Source of the DNA: Sisyra terminalis
Lineage: Eukaryota; Arthropoda; Insecta; Neuroptera; Sisyridae
DNA: 64,000 nt
Assembly: GCA_958496175.1 (NCBI GenBank)
Contig: OY292277.1
Location: forward strand, 40,435,050 to 40,499,049
Direction of reading: 5' to 3'
How positions within the stretch are numbered: the first letter of the stretch is position 1; every line of letters begins with the position of its first letter. Positions 11,101 to 23,800 of this stretch are shown here, one piece after another. The translations under genes were made by a program, and so were the position numbers. The notes beneath the pieces were generated by a model that saw nothing but the letters and a program-made list of their open reading frames with translations, had not been told where the DNA came from and made no database searches.

Positions 11101-13339
11101 TACCAAAACAACTAGATAAGTTGATGGTTCAGTGATAATGTATTTACCAAGCTGCTACGACGTATGTACATTTATTAAATGCAATGTCATAATTAAATCT
11201 ATTTATTTTTGCTTATTAATGTTTTTCTACTCAAATTATTGGTAAAGTAACAATACCATGTCTAATAAAAGTGCAGAAAAGTTATCTGAACACATTGCGA
11301 AGAACATCAGCGAAAAATTGCACTTTTTATCATATAAGTATGCTGATGGAAATAATAGCAAATTTATTTAAAATACAAAATATAAAAAAAATATATTTCC
11401 CACCTTTCCCACTAAGCTTTTCTTGACCGGACAAAACAAAAGACCACTAATAGAAATATTAATACATATACACATGCTGAGTATTTAAAATCTTGCGGAA
11501 AAACATCCATAAAATTGGCTTTACTTTTATATATTTTTTCATAAATAATTTTATTATTTTTGTACGTTTAATTTATGTTTTAATGAGATTTTCATTAATA
11601 TTCAATACCCTATTAAAAATTTAATAAAACCAGTTAGAATGGGAAAGCTTAACTGTGCTTTTAGGTCAAACTTATATATATATATTATTATTTTATCCTT
11701 ATACAATTGATTCTAAAAATTAACATTCTATAATTACTATACTTCAGCCTTAATGCTTCTTTTTACATAACAATTAGCCTTCACCCCTTGAATTGAAATC
11801 CTTATTAATCGTATAATCATATATTTTAAGGGAAACCCCCTTTTAGTAGTAAATTTCATGTTTTTTAAAAAAATAAATAAATGTGGAAGTATTATGATAA
11901 GACAACGAAGAAAGAATTATCAACGATTTGGTGACAGGAAGAAAAGCTAGCTAAAAAGAAAAAGCTCATATTGGATGTTATTAAATGGAGATTGGCAGGA
12001 TACATGAAATAAGGGTCAAAATAAAAAAGGATTAACACAGTCAAAAAAATCATTCAAAACCGACGACAAAGGAAGGAACAATTCAACCAATATTCGGGAA
12101 ACTAAACCTGCCATCTGACAGAAAACATTATAAAAATATTGCAAGAAAATTTAATATAGATATACAATTTTACTTCTAGACGTATTTTTTATAATAGAGT
12201 TATTAAAAATGTTTACAACACGTTATATTATTAACTAATAATATAGATTCCATCATTTTTATAAATTATTTTCGTTCTTTTCATTTAAGAGAAAATAGGC
12301 AACATATAATTCATATATGGTTGCCTGGAGTATGGTTGCCTATGCATATTTAAGAATTTGAGTATTAACATTATTGTTGGCATTGTTGACATTTGAACAT
12401 TAAAGTGTTTAAATAGTTTGAAATTGTTATACGATTCGTATAACGCATAAAATAACGAGTCACAAGGAGTTGATCAATATATTTTTGGATTATAATGATT
12501 GTGTTTTCTTTTTGTTAGAAATTAAAGTGTTTTATTTCCATAAACTATTAAATCTTAAATCACAAAGACATATTCTTCACTTCATTAAAAATTTACCTTA
12601 ATTTATTGAAACATGTAAAATGTATGTGAAACATTATTCTTTTTACATTTTAATTTTATTTACAGTTCGAACAATTATGCTTTAACATTTATCAACATTT
12701 ATATCATCGCGATCATCTCTATATATTTACTATATATTTAAACAATTAATGTAGCAACGTAACAACTAAAAATACTTATAAGAAATAATTCATTGTAATT
12801 TGGTGCAGCAATAAAAGGGCTATAAAATTTTTATTTTTATCTAACAAAAATTGATTAAATTTCAATTCAAGTTTCAATATTTAGTAGTTTGTGATGTGAT
12901 ATATAAAAGAAAGTTTTATTTTTCGCGCTCAGTACCAATTTCGCTTCAATGCGCATGCCAGTGCCGGCATATTTGCAAATAGGCAAATAGCATGACAGTG
13001 TTTTCAAAATATAACCTATAGGACTTACACGACTTACAGTACATAAAGATATCAAAACTAATAAAAACTTATATAGTTTCACACATTAAGTACAAAAGTT
13101 TTGAAATTAAATATAATTACAAAAAAAATTGCATTAGAAATTCAAAAAGATTGCACTTATTACAAGAAGTGAGTAATAATATTTAAAATTAACAAGTAAC
13201 TATGTAATTCTTTTAAAACTAACTTATCAATAGTTTCAATGATCTAAAGTCATTATGAATATAAATCTTCAATGTAAAAATACAATATTTTAGTTCTTGG
13301 ATAAATCAAAATCATTGGTATGCATTTTTTGTTACAGTA

Positions 13340-13558
13340 ATGGACGATAGTTTACAACCCTGTCCGTACGATAAAAACCACTATGTTAGCCGATCGAAAT
13401 TCAGGGGACATTTACTGAAATGTGCTGCGAATAATCCTCACATTAAATTGGAACCATGTCCTTACAATGCCACGCATTTAATGGAAAGAAAAGATCTGGA
13501 ACACCATATTCTGGTGTGCAAACAAAGGCAATTGGTGGAACGTTGGAAATATATTTAA
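13340..13558 (+). CDS. Two-finger CHHC (U11-48K-type) zinc protein, GTSF1-like
   Basis: This is a 72-aa protein made almost entirely of two CHHC zinc fingers. The ligands C8-H14-H24-C28 and C40-H46-H56-C60 share one spacing, C-x5-H-x9-H-x3-C. The family includes the spliceosomal U11-48K protein and the gametocyte-specific factors (GTSF1/Asterix) that assist Piwi-clade silencing; in GTSF1 the tandem fingers bind RNA. The role in the piRNA pathway is inferred from the architecture only. GTSF1 proteins are typically longer, with an acidic tail that binds Piwi, and that tail is absent here, as in several short insect paralogues. The start ATG follows a good 3' splice site (TTACAG at 13332-13337), so an upstream non-coding exon is likely. 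An AATAAA lies near 13787. Confidence 0.82.
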   Translation: MDDSLQPCPYDKNHYVSRSKFRGHLLKCAANNPHIKLEPCPYNATHLMERKDLEHHILVCKQRQLVERWKYI

Positions 13559-14725
13559 AAAAAGGATAACTAAAAAGCATATTTCCATTTACACCTTCAG
13601 TGCCTTGGAAATTTATTTACAGTCCTTATGAATTACCTTTAAGTTTAGTATAAAACTAAGTCAATGACTTAAAACACATTTTTCTGCCATTAGTCAAGCT
13701 TGTTACACTTATTTATAATTCTAATTAAAATTTTAGAAAAGTTTGTTATTTTATCCTTAATCAAATGATTTTAATTGAATCCCCAAAATAAATAAATTAA
13801 TTATTATTTTACTAGAATATCTAAAGATTTAAGTTTAATAAGATTTTATAATTGAAAGAAATAAGAGTTTAAATTTTTGTTAATATTCGTAATTCGAAAA
13901 TGTTTTCCTTATAATAAAAATAAGTTACCTTCATAAAGACTTTTTATATCCATTTTTGAAATGTTAAGTTTTACATAAATTTTTGTATTACTACAGTAAT
14001 TAATAAAGATTTTATGTTTGCAAATAAGCATTGACATCGTACTTCTTCAACAATTAATCCACGAAGAATTAGTCGATAAAATAATGTGCTAATGTTAAAC
14101 AAAAAGGTACGAGAACACTTTCATTATAATATCACTATATATTACTTACGTATGGATCAATATAAATAAATTAATTTTATTAAATGTTTGTAAACTTACC
14201 GACTAATAATCTCCATCTTATTGAGGATCTATAAATATTATTAAAATCTTGAGTTTTTCAGAGCGAATGAGTCCATTTCTATACGTTTGGTCGTTAAGAC
14301 TTTTGTGAAAATAAAAGACAATGATTTAGTTTTATTATTTTATTCTTAAGAATCAATACAATTTGATTAGAATAGTTTGAACAAGTTACATCGATTTTGT
14401 ACAATAAAACGTAATTAATTGTAGTCTTAAACGTGTGCCAAAATCACCAACTTGGTCCAAAATGATTGCACTGAAATAGAAAAATAAATTCCAAACGGTA
14501 TGTTCAAACAAAAACTTGAATATTTCCTTCTCTTTTAACTTTTTTTTTGAAAATCACTGATTTTTTCTCAATATTTGTTAACGATCAATTGATTGAAACG
14601 TTTTTTAAAAAAAAATCACTTTATAAAATTTTGCACCATGTAATTGAATTTTAAAGCTATTTGTATAAAAAAATTAAATAGAATGAAAATCATACAACCT
14701 TTTCTAAGGCAACTGGACCGCTTGA
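13559..14725. other. 3' intergenic region between convergent genes
   Basis: A+T-rich sequence between the GTSF1-like gene (+) and PNISR (-). It contains an AATAAA near 13787 for the former, and presumably the 3' UTR of PNISR. No further coding or RNA gene seen. Confidence 0.5.
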
Positions 14726-17700
14726 TCAGTTTCTGTAGAACTTCTTACCCCTGTCTTGACTACGACTTCTAGATCGTTTATCATAACGATCGTGTGATCT
14801 AGATCGGCGGCGAGACGTTTTTCGGTCGTAGGAACGAGATCGGTGTCTGCTGCCCCGTGATTTGGAACGTTTTCGTCGGTTGCGGTGTGATCGAGAAGAA
14901 TCTCGCGATCGCGAACTTGACGATGAACGTCGGTGTCTTGATCGTGAACGACGACCTCTCGATCGATACCGTTTGCGGGATCGATCTTTCGATCGATAGT
15001 TTGCCTCTATTGAATGCGATCGTCGTGAAGGACTAGAACTATATCGAGATGATCGACTTGTCGATTTATCTCGTTTCTTCTTGTAATTGTTTGATGATCG
15101 ATCGGTGCTACTTCGAGCTTTCTGTTCATCTCGATTTTTTTGCGCTTCGTCTTTTTGGGTCGTTTTTAGAGTTGATGGGTCTTTAAATACTTTACCTGAA
15201 TGTCTCTCCGCTTCACTACTTGGTGAACGACTTTTGCGATTATTTGACTTTTTTGATTTACTGTCTATGGAGGAATACCTATATTTATCACGATGCGAAT
15301 TTTTTTTAGAGTGTTTATATGATTTTCGTCGGCTACTACTATCTGAATTGTCCGACGAATCGGATTTTGAGTCAGAACTAGAGCTTTTTGATCGAGATGA
15401 ACTTGAGCGATCTTTTTTATAGTGCTTACTACTCAAATCAGATTTATGATCTAATTTTTCATTGTTTGGATGTGCAGTAGATTTGGCAAAAGTTTGATTA
15501 TTGCTGCTCTGCGGTCCATCGTGGAAGCGCGATTTTCTTGACGTTACTTTTTCCGTACGACCTATAATATTTATTATATTCACATATTTTTACTCTAGCC
15601 ACATCGCGCATCCTTCAGATGTCGGAAAATATTAGTTTTGAAAAATTGGTATTACAATTCATTCAAATATAATATCTTACAACATCTAATCGTAACCATG
15701 AGGAAACTGAAGCGAATATTTGGTCTAAATTGGTCTTCAATGACACTTACCATGATGAGAATTTGCTGTGTCTACCTGAGTGTGTCTCTCGTTTTCTTTT
15801 AAACTAAATGAATTTTTCTTCTGCTGCTTATAATCTTCTACATCCCTCAGACTCCGTTCTTTTTCGCTACTGTGGCTGTGGCGCCTTTCAACATCGATGG
15901 CTCGGGCTTCGATCTCCCGCTCAGTTCTGGCAAACTCGGTCTTTCGCCGGCGAATAGCCTCCTTTAATAAATGTATTTAAATATGAATCTTTGAACATAA
16001 GAATTGTTAACGTTTTCAAAAAAAAAAAAAATAGAATAACTAATTTTTGATTTTTCTAATTTCCCATTTAAAATAAAAATTTTACAATTAGCGGGAATGA
16101 ATTGTAAATAAGATATATAACTATTGGTAGTCGAGTGGTCTAGGTGACCGCTCCAAAACTAGTAGGTAGTGGGTTCGATCCTCGTATCGTGGAAATATTC
16201 AATATTTCTCGATAACGGATTTATTTAACCCTAGAGTCGCTAAAGGACCTTAGTAGTTATAAAAATCGACGATAAATAACAATTAAAAAAAAGTTATACA
16301 AGTAGCAACCAAAGATATAAAATAAATAATGGTAGTAGTAAAATTTTGCTCAATAGATAAGTTTTGGATAAAAAACTTCCAATTGACCTTTTATGACCGG
16401 TTTCTGACCTTTTAAATGTTATGATACTTAAAACTAAACTAACCAAGTTTCAACATCCTGGAACCCTTAATTAAATCACAAATTTAATAGAATCCTTTAG
16501 AGCTCATATACCAAATGGGGGCGGAAAAAAAGAAATAAAAAATCCTATTTTTCAAAGAGTTAATCATTTTCTTATTTACAATCAAAAACTTACCTTCAAC
16601 TCTGAGTCGGAATCATCGTCTTTATCGTTTTCATTATCGCTTCCACTGCTTTCGCTTTCTCCATACATTCCAAGACCTATTTGTATAATTGAAATGATTA
16701 AACTACATTTCCCTTTAAGGAAAAATAAAAAACAAATAACAAATAATCGCAATGCAATCTTTAGACACATATAAAACTATATTTAATACGTAACTTTTAA
16801 TTGAAGTTATGGTTTTGGGATAAAATAGTTGGGAATGGAAAACAATAAGAAAAAATAAACAATCAAAATTTATGGATTAGATTTTTAGAGAGTGAAATTA
16901 TTGTAAATCTCAATTTTAATCTCGCGAAGTGATAGATATGATAATCATTCATTTATCAAGAAGAGATGTGGTAGTTTTTTTTTCTACCCAACGATAGTAC
17001 AGTATATGAACCTTGTAGAAATCGGTTATTAATAATGATAGAATGGATACTACCTTGGACAGCCTTGGGGTTAGTTGTGAATGAAATTCGCTAGATATAA
17101 TTTTATCTACAAAGGATTTGCTACTATTTTTGAGAGCTCTGGAAAGTAATGAGTTATTATCATTTTTTGTCAATGAAGAAAGAAGATGGTCGTAAAAAAG
17201 CAATTGTATCAAACAGGTCGGAGAACAATAGTGTTCTCGCATAGCTTTTCTTGGCTTAATTGATAACCCCAACTTCAATTAAAGGTCACTTATTGACTAA
17301 AATGGGTCGCCAAATCCTTAAAGCTAACAAAACTGTACTGTTAACTTACCGAGTTTGCCAGTTAAACTTGCTAACGCGGGCGTCTCTTGAAGATTCATAG
17401 CTGAAGCTTTCAATAAATAGAAAAGTTTAGTATCAATGTATCCTGCTTACCGCCTGTAATCACAATCATTTAGGGCAAATCCCCAACAAACTCTCACTAG
17501 GAACTAATAACCTTTAACAAAGGTTGCTTATTTTTCTATAGAAACAGAAAGTCTTCACGATATCCAATAAATTAACTTATTTTGGAAATAGCAAATTTTT
17601 ATTCCAATAATAATTTGCTATTATTATTGGAAAACTTTGTCTTGTTTTTTTGTACAGTACCTGATGTTCGATAACGTTTTAACTCTTCCCGACAAACATC

Positions 17701-20060
17701 TTCTATTATTTCTGTAGTTACATCTAGTAGGATTTCAGTCATCATGCGACGAACTGTTGTCATCTTTTAAAAACAAAAGTTTGATTTAAAAAAGGAATTA
17801 TTTTTCAATTTTAATCCAAAATCTTACCAAATCTTCACTCTGTTCTTCTCGGGACTTGAGACGAGGCGGAGATGTGGGCTGCGGGGCTTTATGAACTACA
17901 GCTTTTCTCGGTGGCGTTGCACAATCTTTGGAAGTCGTTTCAGGTTCATTATCAGATTCATCTGAATCGCTATCCTATAAAATATTTTTCTCATACTATA
18001 GAAACAGTGGCAGAACTTTCGAAATAACTTACAAATTTACTTTTGCTTGGCATCGTTACTAGTCCACTTGCAGTCATTACTTTCCGAACTTCTTCCTCTT
18101 CTTCTTTTTTCTTTTTCAACATCTCCTCGCGTTCTTTTGCCTCCCGCTGCTTATCTAGCTGTTTCTGTTTTTCACGTTCCATTTTTTCAAGTCCTTCACG
18201 AATCCAGGCAGGTAGTTGACGCCGTTTTGCTGCGTCCAAAGTTACAACATTATTGCTTTCTAAATCATCATCGGAATTGGTATTAGGTTTTGATCGTAAA
18301 TTATCACGAATACGATTCGGTTGAGGAGTTGTGCCAGTCCAGTAGCCAGTAGAAAAATTGGGAGGTCTAGAACTGCAAAAAATGTAATTTTATTTCAAGT
18401 TAAGTAAATGGGTGATTCTAATCAAATTGCGAAAGCAGGAAGAAAAAATTTTATATTTTTTTTATAGACCACACCGTCATTAAATCGAGTTTGTTATTGT
18501 CTAATATAGGGCAAAAATTTTGGTCCCCAACAGTATTGTTGTTACGTAAATATAATACTCCTCTGTAAAGTGTTATCTGTTGTCTTGCCCCATCAAAATG
18601 AACTACTACTATTAAATATAAGGGAGTGATAAAGATTCTTAAGAGATTTTTTTCAGATTCTCTTTTTAAGTGGAAATATTATTTTCATCTAATAACAATT
18701 ATGGCCGTATATATAATAGTATTCCGAAGAAGAGAGCTACCGTTTGTGTTTTCTGTTTTTCTGAAAATTTGTTCAAATACATTAATTTGATTAAGTGACA
18801 ATTAGCTTTTAAAATAATATATGCACTTAAAAAATGATTCCAATAAACAAAAAAAATGATTAAAATTATAGTTAAAATTTATTAAAATAAAGCATATTTT
18901 TGTAACCGCGTCTAGTAATAGTAGCCATGTGCTACTATCACAACTAAAAGTAGAGTACTTCATTATGTTCTAGGTATTTAATACATTTTTTATTAAAATT
19001 ATAAGCAGAGAATTTGCTTGAAATAAATTTCATATCAGGCAATGTAATAATAGGCAAAAGTATATAAAATGTAGGTCGGCAAAGCCAAAGAACAAAGAAT
19101 GTATTTAAACATATGAGTGGGTCAAAACCAAATGTAATAATAATCATTATCTGAAATTTGAACTAATTGATTGTTGTCCTTTCTTTCAACTTTCATTTCT
19201 ATTTTTTCAATTGTCAACTTTCGTCAGTCGTGTGTTATATTTTAATATTTCACGGGTAGCTACCAAGAAATATAATAATACGCAATTGTATGTCGGAAAA
19301 TACAGGGAAACAAGAATGCATTTAAACACAATAGTGTAAGTGAAGTAAAATATGTGCGTGAAATTCAAATATAATAATCATTGACAATGATTGTCAGTTG
19401 TTGTGGCAGTGTTGGCTGTGGATAAGTCACGTCACGGGTAGCTACTAGTAGTAGCTGCTAGTAGATACTAGCTCTAGCAAATTACCCAGAAAAATTCGCT
19501 GTTGGCTCAGCTGCTGGAAATGCAAAAGGTGTTGGAAGCAAAGGGGCTTTATTAGCTGGTGTTGCTGGCAATGTAGCTGGAGCTCCTGCCGCCCAATCAG
19601 AATTCCATCCCCATTGTTGCTGCTGTGATTGTTGTTGCTGTTGCTGCCAATTCCAACTACCTGGACCAGTAGCTAAACGCAAAAACAAAACTAATTTTAT
19701 AGAAAATCCATTAATTTCAAATTTTCTCAACAAACCTGGCCCGGTCCATGACTCCGGAGGAAGACTGCATATAGGATGATCATCTTCTTTATCATTCTCC
19801 ACTTCCATAGGGGCTTCACCCCCTTCAATTAAACTATCGACAGAGTTCGGTGGCAAGACTTCTTTTTTCGTCGGAACTAAACTAGGTGGTAAATGATTAG
19901 GTGGACACGTTTCCTTCATCATAATCCATTGCTGAGCAAGTGCCGCCCAATCCACCTGATCATTGGCCACATTTTGATATGCCGAGGGGTTTAAAGCCCA
20001 CTGTGTAGGGTAATTTCTTTCACCCTCAGAATTAGCAAACTCACCACCACCCGAAAACAT
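14726..20060 (-). CDS. PNISR: Arg/Ser-rich nuclear protein PNISR (SFRS18) homologue
   Basis: Nine coding exons: 19736-20060, 19486-19672, 18033-18372, 17828-17974, 17661-17763, 17350-17406, 16594-16676, 15751-15961, 14726-15561. All joins are GT-AG and in phase, giving 762 aa. Recognition rests on conserved PNISR blocks: QVDWAALAQQWI near the N-terminus, AAKRRQLPAWIREGLEKMER, MTEILLDVT, PALASLTGKLG and GLGMYGES, followed by a glutamate-rich coiled region. From about residue 485 the C-terminus is a long Arg/Ser domain. PNISR is a nuclear-speckle protein linked to splicing; I infer the same location here. It shares a 750-bp head-to-head promoter region with CCDC149. Intron 1 (63 nt) is a multiple of three with no stop, so its retention would give a longer in-frame protein. 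Intron 7 holds a SINE and intron 2 a dispersed repeat. Confidence 0.92.
16121..16292 (+). mobile_element. tRNA-derived SINE (copy in PNISR intron 7)
   Basis: The head resembles a tRNA gene: an A-box-like TAGTCGAGTGGTC near 16128 and a B-box GGTTCGATCC near 16170. An unrelated body with CTCGATAACGGATTTA, AACCCTAGAGTCGC and GGACCTTAGTAG follows, ending in an A-rich tail. The same head and body recur at 31362-31532, and the body at 8866-8952. The internal Pol III promoter with an A-rich tail defines a SINE. The GAGTGGTCTA motif suggests a Leu- or Ser-type tRNA ancestor. Confidence 0.85.
18411..18612 (+). repeat. Dispersed repeat, copy 1 (PNISR intron 2)
   Basis: This sequence is closely similar to 21478-21797 in the same orientation. 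Shared blocks include ATCAAATT.CGAAA near the start, AAATCGAGT.TGTTATTGT, GT.TTGTTGTTACGTAA, CT.TA.AGTGTTAT.TGTTGTC, and AAAATGAACTACT at the end. It lies wholly inside an intron. No coding frame or terminal repeat is visible; probably a fragment of an unclassified interspersed element. Confidence 0.7.
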
Positions 20061-20810
20061 TATATCAAAGTTTATTTCACCTCCTTAAGATAAATAGTCT
20101 CTCAAATAATCTCATAAAAAGCCAACATTTTTTAATCTAATTATTATTGATATTTAATTGGAATTTAAAAAATAAAACATCTTATCACTATTTTAATGAC
20201 AAATTCTCACTAAATTGCTTTAAAAACTTAATCAAAATCTTTCCGATTTCAATTAAATCCAATATGCATTTCTAACTCTTCGAATGGGTGACATTGATCT
20301 GTGTCGGTAGTTTTGAATAGAACAAACTGCAAGTGAACATTCGGAAAATTTCGTTTCATTTCGCTGAAATTTAAATTAGTTTTTATTTAATTAGAAAGTT
20401 ACAATTAATAAATAACAACCGTTTCTATCACAAATTTAATTAATTCTTACTTTAAAAGTAGACCACAATAGAATTTGCAGAACAAATAATTCGAATAATT
20501 CATCTAGTGAACATCTAGGTCTTATTCCATGTATCGATTTTAACCGAAGAGCACCATTCTTTTCTTGTAATTGATTAGTTGTAGTGACCAACTTTGGAGC
20601 ATTTTATTTTATTTTTTCATTATCTTCGAATGTAATGCTCGTTTAATGAAATATTTCACATGTTAACACCGTATATTTGTTATTGTTGTAATTAATTTAC
20701 CTTTTCAACCACAACAAAAAACATGTCTTAATTTTTGAAGGTTATGTTTTTAAAGGAATTACTCAAGTTTCTGTTTTTAATCATAAATTAAAGTCTTTCA
20801 AAAGTTGATT
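20061..20810. promoter_or_regulatory. Bidirectional promoter region PNISR/CCDC149
   Basis: The PNISR start (20060, minus) and the CCDC149 start (20811, plus) face away from each other, separated by 750 bp. This space must carry both 5' UTRs and promoters. A DRE-like core TATCGAT is at 20532-20538. No TATA box at a convincing position. The head-to-head layout is fact; shared regulation is inference. Confidence 0.55.
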
Positions 20811-23800
20811 ATGGAGGAACGTATTGAAAATTGCATGTCTGAGGTATAACGAAACATGATATTTACAAAATTCGTAACTTTATACAAAACATATTTGTAG
20901 AATATTGCGCTTCGATCTAAATTACAAGCGAAGTCCGAGGCATTGAAAATACTATCAAAAGAATTAGATAAATCGAAAACCGAAAGAGACCAGTTCAAAC
21001 TATTGGCGGAACAATTACAAGCTCGTTTTACTACATTAAAGAAAAACAATAGTCATAGTAATTATAGTGAGGCCAGTTGTTCAAAGGAAGGGAGTGTATC
21101 GCAGTTATTAAATGAAACCCATGAGCACAATAAACGATTGACTTTAGAATTGGAATCGACCAAACAATTACTTGCAGAAGCAAGAGGTGATATTGCTGTT
21201 TTAAGAAAGAAATTGACCACAACTAAAGATAAGACCAGTACAGCACTAACAGAAGAAGCCTTTCCTGTTCATCAAAGGGAACAATTTGTTGAACAACTTG
21301 AAAAATTTAGTGAAAAGGTATTTCGTTTCGGATTTTTACTCTTCCCCATTGTTGTAAATGGTGAATTGGCAATTTTGTATACTCTAGGCCAACGATTCCC
21401 AACTTGAGATACCCTTTGTTTCCCAGAGGATAGGCGAAAGGTTCTTTAATGAAACAGAAAAAAGAAATATTTGTATGGCTGAGCGATTCTCATCAAATTC
21501 CGAAATTAGGAATTCCGAAATTTTTATTTTTGTCAATTTTGTAGTATTTGAGTAACTAGATTTAATCAATATAGTGGTCTCCAACAAAAACGTATTTTAG
21601 AAGAATTATAAGGATGATTTATAATTTTAAAAGTGAGGCAATGGTTTTTTTAGGTCATACTGTCATAAAATCGAGTCTGTTATTGTTTGATAGAGAGCAA
21701 AAAGTTTTGTTCCCTTTAGTATCGTTGTTACGTAATTATAGCACTCTTCTATAGTGTTATTTGTTGTCCTGTCCAGTAAAAATGAACTACTTATATCTCT
21801 GCATTGCACTTTCAGCAATAATTTTCACTGAGTCAATATGAATGATGTTCTCATTTTTAAACAGAAAAAACGGTAAATTAAAGGATTAAATAAGCAAAGA
21901 AATAAAAATAGGTCAAGTTCAACCAGTTTAAAAGCCATTACCTCATGTATCGTCATTCTCTTGGTTCAATTTGAAATGAGGGAATGGCGAAATGAAGTAT
22001 AACTTAAAAAAATCTTGGTACATAAACTTTTGTTATCTTTGAATTTTAGTGTAAGTTTACTGTTTCTGGAAACCTACTTTAATGTGCATTTATTTTTAAG
22101 ATATAGTTAATACCTCTATTGTTTTTCAATGTGAGGGAATGACGACTAAAAATGTAATCTTGAAATAATATTCATATTTTTTTTTAACAGAACTCAAACA
22201 CGTATAAGATGACTTAAATATGTGAAATAATTTATAGTAGTGCCAACAATCGAAAATCGATGAAAGCCTTCCTGAATAGTTACAGATGCGCTCATATATC
22301 GATTGTTAGTAAAGGTTTGAGGGAATTATTTTATTTTATGGGATACATAAGAAATATATTTGAAATCGTTTTCCTTACTTTTCATTCCAAACTCAAAAGA
22401 TTTTTGAAAATCTATTGCGTTTTAATTGATTAGTCAAATTCGCAAACAATTTTTTTGAAAAACTTTTGATTTAGAAGTTAAAAATGTGTTAATCTCAACT
22501 TTGGAACATAGTAAGTAATGATTATCAGGGATCTATTTATTTATTATTCTATAGAGATATTCATATGGTTCAAAAATTATAATCATCATCATTACCCCAG
22601 TAATGTTCTTTCCAAGAAAAAAGAAATACCATCATAGGTCGCTTAAATTTTTGTGAAAATTGAAAGGACAAGAATTTCGATATTTCTTGAGAATTACCCG
22701 GCTGTATTTATTATTTAAAAAAGTATTTCTTTTTATATGTATACTCGTGAATGTATTTTCTTTATCATCATCATACATTAGAAATGAAGTAGTAGACTGT
22801 TAAAATAGACTGCTATAGCTCCCAAGATTTTCTAAACTATGACCTTTTTTATGAGGAAAAGCAATTCTAAAGCATTTATGATAGATTATTACACCAATTT
22901 CATAATGTATTAAAAGAAATATCACTACCCTTCTCATCCTTTTTCTCATACATTGGTGAGCTATCTTATCGTAGAAACGTACTTAGTTCTACGTTTTTTG
23001 AATTTCGTAATTGCAAATAACCGGTTGGTACTCAACGTTGCGTATTCCAAAGTAGAAAAGAGATAAGTTACAAATATAATTTTTTCTTACTTATTCGCAA
23101 TTTTTTATCGTTTTTAAATTCATTTGCATTGTAAACTTCATATGTTCTTTACCCCTCTACCTATATCAAATTTATATGCCTCTCTTAACGTATCTTAATA
23201 TTTCCCTTTTTTTATTAAAATGATGATTTAGATAATCGAAGAAAGAAATGGTCGAATCATTTTAAGCTAGTTTGCATTGAAAGCTTCATATGCTCTTTAC
23301 TCCTCTATAAAATTTCATTGAAATCCTAATGAATGAAAAGTTCACCAAATTCTTAAAAATCTATACAATATGCCTCTCTTAACGTATCTTCTTAAAATAT
23401 AAAATAATACTAAATCGCCTCCTTACCATGGCGTTCATTGAATTGCGATATTGTCTTTATTAAGAAACACTTTATATTGCTTATCGTTTACCTTAAATTC
23501 TTATATCTTCTAGACTACCCAAATGAAAGCAGATATTCAGTCTTTATTAGACGAAAAAGAAGAATTGATCAAAGAAAGAGATGCTTTTAAACATAAAGCC
23601 CATAGAGTTAGCCATGAGTTAGCAGTTGCCTTAAGTCTAAGAAAAATCACTGATACTTCATCTGAAAATGGAAAAGTTTCGACTTCCAATGTTGGATTTT
23701 TACTTGATGCTGACGCACTTATATCTGAAAACCGGTACTTGCATGACCGATTACAACAAACTGAAGCTGAAGTTCAACTTGTTACTCAAGTTTTAGCAAA

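Larger units (their letters stand above)
1..13339. other. Gene-poor, repeat-rich intergenic region
   Basis: I see no convincing host protein-coding gene here. The open reading frames are short, mostly lack ATG starts, and have no domain I recognise. What can be supported is mobile-element debris and small dyads, listed separately: a hAT MITE, a hAT transposase relic, a tandem array, a SINE fragment, a small MITE and hairpins. Patches of less A+T-rich unique sequence (about 2300-2800, 6450-7380 and 10130-10640) could hold enhancers or non-coding exons, including the unseen 5' exon of the GTSF1-like gene, but nothing in them proves this. Confidence 0.6.

Noticed and set aside
12867..13082. 71-codon minus-strand frame with a signal-peptide-like start
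   Set aside because: It begins with GTG, has a stop just upstream and no ATG near the start; no recognisable domain.
15087..15422. 111-codon plus-strand frame
   Set aside because: Antisense shadow of the PNISR Arg/Ser domain.
16949..17278. 109-codon minus-strand frame inside PNISR intron 6
   Set aside because: It starts with TTG and is not needed for the PNISR reading frame, since exons 6 and 7 join in phase without it; no domain seen.
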